A program made the translations under genes and the position numbers. This document shows positions 1 to 4,678 of a stretch of DNA of 8,591 nucleotides, one piece after another. The notes beneath the pieces are model-generated. The model made no database searches and was not told the origin of the DNA. It saw only the letters and a list, made by a program, of their open reading frames with translations. Each line of letters starts with the position of its first letter. Within the stretch, counting starts at the first letter, position 1. Source of the DNA: Hadersleviella sp041745395 (lineage in GTDB: Bacteria; Chloroflexota; Anaerolineae; Promineifilales; Promineifilaceae); assembly GCA_041745395.1 (NCBI GenBank), contig JBGTIZ010000302.1, positions 1 through 8,591 on the forward strand, written 5' to 3'.

Positions 1-270
1 CCGAAAGCCCACGCCCCCCGTGAAGATGATTTTGTCCACATAGCCATCATGATAAAGCTGAATGGCGTGATTAAGCCGCTCCCGAAAGACGGGCGAGGGA
101 CGCCCTCGCCACACGCCTGCCCCTAAAACAATGGCGGCCTCGGCCTTGCGTGTTTCATCTTCCTCCCCAAAGCGATTGATTTCATACGCGAGCCAACTCC
201 CCCCCAAGCAGGCCGTGAGTAACAGCAAGCCGCCCGTTACAAAAAAAAATTTACGCATGGTCTGACGCAT
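1..270 (-). CDS. YdcF/SanA-family (DUF218) protein, N-terminal part, cut by window edge
   Basis: This is the first 90 codons of a gene that continues beyond the left edge. After a hydrophobic N-terminal segment (about residues 7-28) comes a stretch typical of the DUF218/SanA/YdcF family: AAIVLGAGVW (about 45-54), RPSPVFRERL (about 57-66), then a helix HAIQLY and the strand KIIFTGG (about 80-86). Family members are membrane-anchored Rossmann-like proteins linked to envelope or vancomycin tolerance, with unproven chemistry. The N-terminus contains LTAC, a lipobox-like tetrapeptide (Cys21), so a lipoprotein anchor is possible but unproven. The ATG at 270 directly abuts the TAG stop of the upstream gene, which implies translational coupling. 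A second in-frame ATG at 258 is an equally plausible start, and neither has a clear Shine-Dalgarno sequence. Codons 8-10 form a run of nine T. Confidence 0.8.
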   Translation of the reverse strand, partial: MRQTMRKFFFVTGGLLLLTACLGGSWLAYEINRFGEEDETRKAEAAIVLGAGVWRGRPSPVFRERLNHAIQLYHDGYVDKIIFTGGVGFR

Positions 271-969
271 CTAGCCGTCTAATTCTCGTTGCCAAAACCA
301 CCGCGCCAGCCACGTACCCCAGATGGGCAAGAGAAGTAGAGTCAGCCCAGCGACGCCCGTTTCGCCCAGAATATTGCGCCACGGCAGGGGGATGGCTAGC
401 TCGATGAGACCCAAAATGAGCAAACTGACGCCGACAAATTGGGTGAAGCGGGCGAGGCGGGGCGCGTTATTTTCTGGCTGTTGCCACACGCCAGCTATCC
501 AGAGTGTCCACAGGCCAAGCAGGAGAAAGCTGAGCGTTTTGAGGCCGTCGTCTCGGAATGGCTCGATGGTTTCCCACAGTTGGAAGGCGACGGTCATGTT
601 GCCGTGTTGCCAGCGGGCTAGCACGGGGGTGGCGAATTGGTCAATGAGGGAGGCGAGTAGGCCGCTGAACGCGCCGAGTAGCCCGAGGGTGTGCATCGCA
701 GGCTGAATGGGGGAGGTGGCGCGTAGCTGGGAGAGGTGGCTAATAAGCACAAGCAGGACGATAAGTCCGCCCGTCGCGCCGATGTGGAAGATGGCCCAGC
801 TTAGGTTGTTTTGGGCAACGAAGGGGAGGTATTCACGGCCGTGTTCATGAAATAGCGGCTCTTGTCCCAACAGTTGGGGCATCCAGATAAATAGACTGAC
901 GCCAATGGCGACAGTCCAGCCCAGCGTAAAAAGAAGCGCGAGAATTGTTCCGAAGCGATTGTGGGTCAT
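271..969 (-). CDS. Six-helix integral membrane protein of unknown function
   Basis: This is a 232-aa protein that I do not recognise by family. Six hydrophobic segments can be read at about residues 8-30, 57-79, 92-113, 145-163, 174-195 and 204-225. The loop between helices 1 and 2 holds a polar segment, EPLFHEHGREYLPF. The loop between helices 3 and 4 is rich in Gln, Trp and His (ARWQHGNMTVAFQLWETIEPFRDDG). No catalytic motif is evident. The layout is loosely like DUF4386-type small membrane proteins, but that is only an impression. The stop codon is immediately followed by the ATG of the YdcF-like gene, so the two are probably one operon and both act at the membrane. No clear Shine-Dalgarno precedes the ATG at 969. 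One CACGGCCGTG palindrome (834-843) is read here as His-Gly-Arg. Confidence 0.75.
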   Translation of the reverse strand: MTHNRFGTILALLFTLGWTVAIGVSLFIWMPQLLGQEPLFHEHGREYLPFVAQNNLSWAIFHIGATGGLIVLLVLISHLSQLRATSPIQPAMHTLGLLGAFSGLLASLIDQFATPVLARWQHGNMTVAFQLWETIEPFRDDGLKTLSFLLLGLWTLWIAGVWQQPENNAPRLARFTQFVGVSLLILGLIELAIPLPWRNILGETGVAGLTLLLLPIWGTWLARWFWQRELDG

Positions 970-989
970 GGTGTAGAGTTAGCTGAAAG

Positions 990-1024
990 AGTGAAAGGTC
1001 AAAAGTAAGAAGTAAAAAGTGGTG
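990..1024 (+). repeat. Degenerate heptamer tandem repeat, block A
   Basis: Five successive 7-bp units lie in perfect register, with consensus AGTnAAA (AGTGAAA, GGTCAAA, AGTAAGA, AGTAAAA, AGTGGTG). The partly matching unit CTGAAAG sits just before them at 983-989. The block lies 20 bp upstream of the start codon of the membrane protein gene. It resembles the short tandemly repeated heptamers described in cyanobacterial intergenic DNA. Confidence 0.6.
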
Positions 1025-1058
1025 GGCGTGCTAATCAAGGGCTGTCAGATGGATGCAT

Positions 1059-1079
1059 CTTCTCACTTTACAGTCCTCA
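1059..1079 (-). repeat. Degenerate heptamer repeat, block B (inverted relative to A)
   Basis: Three 7-bp units in register read CTTCTCA, CTTTACA and GTCCTCA on the plus strand. On the minus strand they become TGAGGAC, TGTAAAG and TGAGAAG, the same purine-rich theme as block A. Blocks A and B therefore form an imperfect inverted pair in the 137-bp gap 970-1106. A small AGATG/CATCT hairpin lies at 1047-1060 and shares one base pair with block B. Confidence 0.45.
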
Positions 1080-1106
1080 CGGCGTAATTTTTAACCTGCA
1101 AAAGGC

Positions 1107-1295
1107 CTATCTTGCCTTGGGCATGATGAGGGCAAGTAGGAAATAGGGCACGATGCCGGGCAGGCCGCCGGGCAGGAGCAGAAGTAGGAAGATGAGGCGC
1201 ACGATGAAGGGGCTAATGCCAAAGCGGGCGGCTAGACCGCCGCAAACGCCAAGGAACATGCCGTTTTGTCGAGTTAGACCTTTTTTTTGGGACAT
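1107..1295 (-). CDS. PspC-domain small membrane protein
   Basis: This 62-aa protein is essentially one PspC domain. It has a short basic N-terminus (SQKKGLTRQ), the conserved GVCGGLA box (about residues 17-23), RFGISPFIVRLIF, and a hydrophobic segment rich in Leu and Pro-Gly (about 31-57), ending in MPK. Stand-alone PspC domains are common in many phyla. They sit in the membrane and are associated with envelope-stress (phage-shock) responses, though the specific role here is not shown by context. The minus-strand upstream sequence has GGAG 11 nt before the ATG, a weak but usable ribosome site. Codons 3-5 contain a run of eight A. A CRP-like dyad lies 30-43 bp upstream. Confidence 0.9.
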   Translation of the reverse strand: MSQKKGLTRQNGMFLGVCGGLAARFGISPFIVRLIFLLLLLPGGLPGIVPYFLLALIMPKAR

Positions 1296-1324
1296 GGGAT
1301 TCTTTTCTCCGTGTTGGGTTTCTA

Positions 1325-1338
1325 GTGAAATCTGTCAC
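1325..1338. promoter_or_regulatory. Candidate CRP/FNR-type dyad upstream of pspC-like gene
   Basis: GTGA-N6-TCAC is a perfect dyad with the spacing typical of CRP/FNR-family operators. On the minus strand it reads TGTGA-N6-TCACT. It sits 30-43 bp upstream of the PspC-protein start, where an operator could act. The call rests on pattern only, and a chance match cannot be excluded. Confidence 0.25.
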
Positions 1339-1402
1339 AAAGCATTACGCACCACGGCCGTGTTCTGTTGCGTGAGTCGCGCAAGAAGTGAGAAACAAGC
1401 TT

Positions 1403-1498
1403 ACTGAAAAAGCAGGCTCTCGCCAAGATGCAGAGGAGCAAAGAGAAAAACTTTGCGTTCTTTGCGCCTTGGCGAGAGATTTGACCTGACTGAAAAGC
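1403..1498. repeat. 96-bp palindromic intergenic element flanked by near-direct repeats (MITE/REP-like)
   Basis: A perfect 11-bp inverted repeat, CTCTCGCCAAG (1417-1427) and CTTGGCGAGAG (1468-1478), encloses a second hairpin, GCAAAG (1438-1443) with CTTTGC (1451-1456). The internal sequence contains the tandem theme CTTTGCGTT-CTTTGCG (1451-1466). The palindrome is flanked by ACTGAAAAAGC (1403-1413) and ACTGAAAAGC (1489-1498), which differ by one base and could be a decayed target duplication. Translated on the minus strand, the region gives the phrase SRQGAKNAK, a wording I remember from spurious ORFs over widespread intergenic palindromic repeats. No U-tract follows either arm, so a simple terminator is unlikely, although it could stop or stabilise the helicase transcript 3' end. 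Confidence 0.6.
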
Positions 1499-1510
1499 GG
1501 GACAGCCCAA

Positions 1511-1538
1511 CTTTTCACTTCTCACTTTCTACTGCTTC
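1511..1538 (-). repeat. Degenerate heptamer tandem repeat, block C
   Basis: Four units in register, CTTTTCA, CTTCTCA, CTTTCTA and CTGCTTC, end exactly at the helicase stop codon (1539-1541). On the minus strand the theme is TGAAAAG/TGAGAAG, matching blocks A and B. Confidence 0.5.
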
Positions 1539-3251
1539 CTAGCCGCTCGCCTTTTCGACCTCAACCTTATGCTCAAAAATCTGATAGCGACCCGACTGCT
1601 TCAACACATTCGAGACATACTGCTCGGGCACATCCACATACGTTTGCTGGGGCAAAATCTCAATTGCGCCCAGGCTCCGGCCGGGAATGTTGCCCGTGCT
1701 GGCGATCGAGCGCACGACGTCACCGGGGCGAACCCCTTGGCTGTGCCCCGCGTTGAGCACCAAGCGCACCATTCCTTTTTCATGGGCAATGGGCGCGGGA
1801 CGCTGACCGCGACTCTTGTAGGAGCGGCCACCTTCCCGACTTTGGCGCGGTGCGCGTTCGCTCCGCTCGTTGCGGTCGCGAGGAGACTGACGATTTTTGC
1901 TACTGCGCTCATTCGTTTGGCGCGCGTTGGGGTCAATGGGGCTGATACGAGCAATGGGGCGTTGTTTTTCTTCGGCGCGAGCCATTTTGAGCGCGGCGGC
2001 GGCAATCAAAATGGGGTCGTACCCTTCCTCTATCCATTCGCCCACAATCTCTTTTTCCCGTTGGCAACGGTCACGACGGAGCCACACTTCCATCTGGGTT
2101 TTTAGCTCTTGTTCGCGGCGGGCGAGGATGTCTTGTTCAGAGGGGATGGGCACGGCCGTGATCGTTTGCCGCGTGTATTTTTCGATGCGACGTAGACGAC
2201 CCTGCTCGCCTGGCGTGACCAGCGACAGGGCAATGCCCGATTTGCCACCGCGCCCCGTGCGACCCACGCGATGCACATAACTTTCCACGTCACGCGGCAA
2301 ATCATAGTTAATCACATGCGAAATGTCGTCAATGTCTAAACCACGAGCGGCCACATCGGTGGCGACCAGCACATTGACCGTTTCTTGTCGAAAGCGGCGC
2401 AAAACCTGATCCCTCGCATCTTGGCTCAAATCCCCATTGAGAGCTTCGGCAGGAAAACCACGCTGGGTAAGCTGGTGCGCCAGTTCCCCCGTGCCCAGAC
2501 GGGTACGCGCAAAAATGAGGGTGTTGGTCAGTGGCTCCATCTCAAACAGACGGGTTAGCACGGCCAGTTTGTCACTTTCATTGACCAGATAATAATGCTG
2601 GGTGATGGTTGCGGCCGTGACCTGCTCTTTGGCAATCGTGACTGTTTCTGGCTCGCGCATATATTTGTTGGCGAGGCGACGAATTTCAGCCGGCATGGTG
2701 GCCGAAAACAAGGACGTTTGCCGCTCGGTGGGGGTTTCTTGCAAAATGGCTTCAATGTCTTCGATGAAGCCCATGCTGAGCATCTCGTCCGCTTCGTCCA
2801 GCACCAATGTTTGCACACCGCTTAAATCCAGTTTGCCTTGGCGAATCAGGTCGAGCATACGGCCGGGCGTGCCGACAACGACATGCACCCCTTTTTGAAT
2901 GCGGCCGACTTGGCGGGTGTAGCTTTGACCGCCATAAATGGCGAGAGGGCGTACATTTAGATGTTGCCCTAGCTCAAAAATCGCTTGGGAAACTTGCTGG
3001 GCAAGTTCGCGGGTGGGGGCCAGCACGAGGGCTTGAATCTCTTTGCTGTGGGGGTCGAGGCGTTGGAGAAGGGGAAGACCGAAGGCGGCTGTTTTGCCGG
3101 TTCCGGTTTGTGCTTGGCCGATGACATCACGGCCGTGGAGCATGTGGGGAATAACGCCTAGTTGAATCGGGGTTGGCTCCGTAAAGCCGAGGTCAGTGAC
3201 AGCCTGCAACAGTTCTGGTTGCAGACCCAGAGAAGAAAATGTATTGGTCAT
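1539..3251 (-). CDS. deaD: DEAD-box ATP-dependent RNA helicase with C-terminal DbpA-type RNA-binding domain (DeaD/CsdA-like)
   Basis: This 570-aa protein is an ATP-dependent RNA unwinding enzyme of the type used in ribosome assembly, mRNA decay and cold adaptation. All core motifs are visible: the Q-motif (Phe5 to Gln30), motif I AQTGTGKT (47-54), Ia PTRELA (79-84), Ib TPGR (128-131), II DEAD (152-155), III SAT (183-185), IV LIFART (245-250), V ATDVAARGLD (297-306) and VI HRVGRTGR (327-334). A helical linker follows, then an Arg/Ser-rich disordered stretch (about 440-485) and a DbpA-like RRM (about 494-565, RLVLN...GVRPGDVV...IPGRSLGAI). The frame stays open up to 3425, but only from a TTG. 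The ATG at 3251 has AGGAG 4 nt upstream and starts exactly where the Q-motif region begins, so I chose it. The gene stands alone on its strand, behind a long leader. Confidence 0.96.
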   Translation of the reverse strand: MTNTFSSLGLQPELLQAVTDLGFTEPTPIQLGVIPHMLHGRDVIGQAQTGTGKTAAFGLPLLQRLDPHSKEIQALVLAPTRELAQQVSQAIFELGQHLNVRPLAIYGGQSYTRQVGRIQKGVHVVVGTPGRMLDLIRQGKLDLSGVQTLVLDEADEMLSMGFIEDIEAILQETPTERQTSLFSATMPAEIRRLANKYMREPETVTIAKEQVTAATITQHYYLVNESDKLAVLTRLFEMEPLTNTLIFARTRLGTGELAHQLTQRGFPAEALNGDLSQDARDQVLRRFRQETVNVLVATDVAARGLDIDDISHVINYDLPRDVESYVHRVGRTGRGGKSGIALSLVTPGEQGRLRRIEKYTRQTITAVPIPSEQDILARREQELKTQMEVWLRRDRCQREKEIVGEWIEEGYDPILIAAAALKMARAEEKQRPIARISPIDPNARQTNERSSKNRQSPRDRNERSERAPRQSREGGRSYKSRGQRPAPIAHEKGMVRLVLNAGHSQGVRPGDVVRSIASTGNIPGRSLGAIEILPQQTYVDVPEQYVSNVLKQSGRYQIFEHKVEVEKASG

Positions 3252-3255
3252 GATA

Positions 3256-3260
3256 CTCCT
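3256..3260 (-). promoter_or_regulatory. Ribosome binding site of the helicase
   Basis: The minus strand reads AGGAG, then TATC, then ATG. This fixes the start at 3251 and rules out the 58-residue N-terminal extension that the open frame would allow. Confidence 0.75.
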
Positions 3261-3405
3261 ATGTATCGCTTGAACGCCTGCCCCTGCTTCGCTGTTTAAC
3301 AACAACGAGGGGCAACGCTCACCTGTCTGCTGGCGCACAGTGGGCTTCTTCCCAACGAATGCAAACGCAAGACGCGAAACGTAGAAGCTGGCTGTGGCAA
3401 CAAAA

Positions 3406-3463
3406 GACTCTGCCCTTAAACTCAAAATGAGAAAGATCGCCCTTGTGCAGGGCTGGCAGAGTC
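3406..3463 (-). ncRNA. Candidate structured leader RNA element in the helicase 5' region
   Basis: A perfect 9-bp stem, GACTCTGCC (3406-3414) with GGCAGAGTC (3455-3463), encloses two further hairpins: CTCA-AAA-TGAG (3421-3431) and GCCCT-5 nt-AGGGC (3439-3453). Together they could fold as a three-way junction. On the minus strand the sequence AAGGGC occurs twice inside the element, so the GCCCT arm has two possible partners and an alternative fold is conceivable. It lies 155-212 nt upstream of the helicase start. The structure is read from the sequence, but transcription and function are inferred. Confidence 0.35.
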
Positions 3464-3478
3464 ACCGAAGAGAAATAG

Positions 3479-3491
3479 ATTGCTGAGCAAT
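3479..3491. promoter_or_regulatory. Perfect 13-bp dyad, possible operator
   Basis: ATTGCT-G-AGCAAT has 6-bp arms around one base. A one-base centre disfavours an RNA hairpin and favours a protein-binding dyad. It lies about 230 bp upstream of the helicase start. No regulator is identified. Confidence 0.3.
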
Positions 3492-3788
3492 GTTTGTCTG
3501 GAAAAGGTGTGTTAGTGGGGTGTTCGCCTCTTTTCAGCGGCAGAACTATTAGAGAGGATACCACAAAGGGGCTTATCGCGGCGTATTTGGGCTTATTTAT
3601 TAGCTAGCTGTTAGCTTCTGCGTTGGCAAATCTGTAGCTAAGCCGTTAACGAACGGCCGCGAATTTCTCTCAACTCGCCTCAAAGCGAGCAAATCATTAC
3701 AATATATTTGTCCGTACAGCTAAACTGCCACTACATAACAATATTGGCTCTTTGGGATCTCATGGGGTTCGGTCTGAAATCGAATACG

Positions 3789-3832
3789 TGATGCGCGGGT
3801 CTCTCTGGTCATACATTGCGTTTCGCGCATCA
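3789..3832. promoter_or_regulatory. 9-bp perfect inverted repeat upstream of the toxin-antitoxin pair
   Basis: TGATGCGCG (3789-3797) and CGCGCATCA (3824-3832) are separated by 26 bp and end 64 bp before the antitoxin start. Autoregulated toxin-antitoxin operons usually carry dyads in this place, so this is a candidate operator or leader hairpin. Confidence 0.35.
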
Positions 3833-3865
3833 TTTGATGTCAACCCCCTGAATTCCTGAAGAACC

Positions 3866-3881
3866 ACAATATTTACAATAT
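3866..3881 (+). promoter_or_regulatory. Tandem ACAATAT repeats just before the antitoxin ribosome site
   Basis: ACAATAT occurs at 3866-3872 and 3875-3881, 9 bp apart, directly before GGAGG (3886-3890). Two more copies lie upstream at 3699-3705 and 3738-3744. The second tandem copy also offers TACAAT as a -10-like hexamer, but no matching -35 is seen. The likely role is an operator or promoter for the toxin-antitoxin operon. Confidence 0.35.
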
Positions 3882-3896
3882 CTGCGGAGGTGTGCT

Positions 3897-4280
3897 ATGA
3901 CGATGCCATTGTCATCATCCCAACCCCAACTTGAACGTTTGTTAGACGATATTTTAGCTTTGTCACCGACGGAGCTTCGCTCTTTGTGGCATCAGTTGCC
4001 CATGCCAACTAAACAAGTGTTAATCACAACCTGGTCAGACACACAGCCTATTGAACAAGAGTGGTCAGAGTTAGTTCCGATTGCCCCGCCAGATTTCCTT
4101 GACCAACTAGATATCCCACGCGGTAAAGTATTAACCAATGTGGCTGATTTTGCTTTCCCCGAGTGGGCAGAAGAGGGGGATGATGAAGAGGATTTTATGG
4201 TTTTTTTGGCAAGAGAGCGGGCTTTGAGCAAAGAATTGACCGTTAAGCGATTCCAAAAGCAGTTTGATGAGGAGTGGTAA
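3897..4280 (+). CDS. Putative antitoxin, partner of the PIN-domain toxin
   Basis: This 127-aa protein matches no family I can name. It begins with an amphipathic helix (about residues 11-33, QLERLLDDILALSPTELRSL). A Pro-rich middle follows (PIAPPDFLDQLDIPRGK, about 61-77), then an acidic patch (EEGDDEED, 92-99), and it ends in a charged helix (LARERALSKELTVKRFQKQF, about 104-123). It does not look like the usual short AbrB, RHH or Phd-type VapB. The role is inferred from position: it is the first gene of a two-gene unit whose stop overlaps the start of a VapC-like nuclease. The acidic C-terminal half is a plausible neutralising segment. GGAGG lies 6 nt before this ATG, which favours it over the Met two codons later. 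Base composition looks more AT-rich than in neighbouring genes, suggesting transfer. Confidence 0.75.
   Translation: MTMPLSSSQPQLERLLDDILALSPTELRSLWHQLPMPTKQVLITTWSDTQPIEQEWSELVPIAPPDFLDQLDIPRGKVLTNVADFAFPEWAEEGDDEEDFMVFLARERALSKELTVKRFQKQFDEEW
4269..4274 (+). promoter_or_regulatory. Ribosome binding site of the PIN toxin, inside the antitoxin gene
   Basis: GAGGAG lies within the last codons of the antitoxin, 5 nt before the ATG at 4280. It makes the ATG at 4280 the better start than the GTG at 4274, and gives a one-base stop/start overlap (TAATG). Confidence 0.7.
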
Positions 4281-4678
4281 TGTCTGTGGTGCTGGTAGAC
4301 ACCAATATTGTTTCTTTCCTGTTTCGTCAGGATACGCGCATTCAGCTTTATTTGCCCTTCCTGTTTAATAAAGAGCAGGCGATTTCGTTCATGAATCGGG
4401 CGGAGTTATATCAGTGGGCTGAGATTCACCGCTGGGGAGCAAAGCGGCGGGCAAAGTTGGAAGAAACGTTGGGGAATTATATGCAGTTGCCGTTTGTCAT
4501 GGAAATGTGTCCGCTGTGGGGGCGAATTCGGGCGGAGGCGCGGCGCGAGGGGGTGGCTATGACGGCGGAGGATGCGTGGATTGCCACCACGGCCGTGTAT
4601 TATGGCCTGCCGCTGGTCACACACAATCCGCGTGATTTCACGGCCGTGTCTCGACTCCAACTCATCACCTTTGCCTAA
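4280..4678 (+). CDS. vapC: PIN-domain ribonuclease, VapC-like toxin
   Basis: This 132-aa protein is of normal VapC length. The four PIN acidic positions are present: Asp7 in VDTN, Glu42 in NRAELYQ, Asp98 in AEDAWIA and Asp119 in THNPRDF. They would bind Mg2+ or Mn2+ for endonucleolytic cleavage of RNA, which in studied VapC proteins is tRNA or rRNA. Nothing is missing, so the enzyme looks intact. It is translationally coupled to the upstream gene through TAATG. Its stop overlaps the stop of the convergent DUF2298 gene by four bases, leaving no room for a terminator. Two CACGGCCGTG palindromes 51 bp apart are both read as Thr-Ala-Val, one of them directly after Asp119-Phe120. Confidence 0.92.
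   Translation: MSVVLVDTNIVSFLFRQDTRIQLYLPFLFNKEQAISFMNRAELYQWAEIHRWGAKRRAKLEETLGNYMQLPFVMEMCPLWGRIRAEARREGVAMTAEDAWIATTAVYYGLPLVTHNPRDFTAVSRLQLITFA

Larger units (their letters stand above)
3252..3896. other. 645-bp gene-free region between divergent helicase and toxin-antitoxin genes
   Basis: I see no convincing gene here. The helicase-proximal part (to about 3500) would be its leader and holds the nested inverted repeats at 3406-3463. A 13-bp dyad ATTGCT-G-AGCAAT lies at 3479-3491. The octamer GGGCTTAT is directly repeated exactly 20 bp apart (3569-3576, 3589-3596). TTAGCT is repeated 11 bp apart (3600, 3611), with the inverse AGCTAA at 3636. A CTCGC/GCGAG hairpin lies at 3674-3689. The antitoxin-proximal half holds a 9-bp inverted repeat and four ACAATAT copies. 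No textbook -35/-10 pair could be fixed for either gene, so the promoters are unassigned. Confidence 0.7.

Noticed and set aside
1322..1525. 67-aa minus-strand reading frame
   Set aside because: It is the translation of the palindromic element and heptamer block C. The SRQGAKNAK phrase is typical of a repeat, not a gene.
1601..2005. 134-aa minus-strand frame inside the helicase
   Set aside because: It is the shadow of the Arg-rich linker of the helicase in another frame, with no start signal.
3252..3425. 58-residue N-terminal extension of the helicase
   Set aside because: It needs a TTG start, lacks family similarity and runs through the leader stems. The ATG at 3251 has AGGAG at 4 nt and begins the Q-motif region.
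3319..3564. 81-aa minus-strand reading frame upstream of the helicase
   Set aside because: No ribosome site and no recognisable domain; it overlaps the candidate structured leader, and its composition looks like non-coding DNA.
4274..4279. GTG start of the PIN toxin
   Set aside because: GAGGAG (4269-4274) would overlap the GTG itself. Spacing fits the ATG at 4280, which also starts just before the conserved VDTN.
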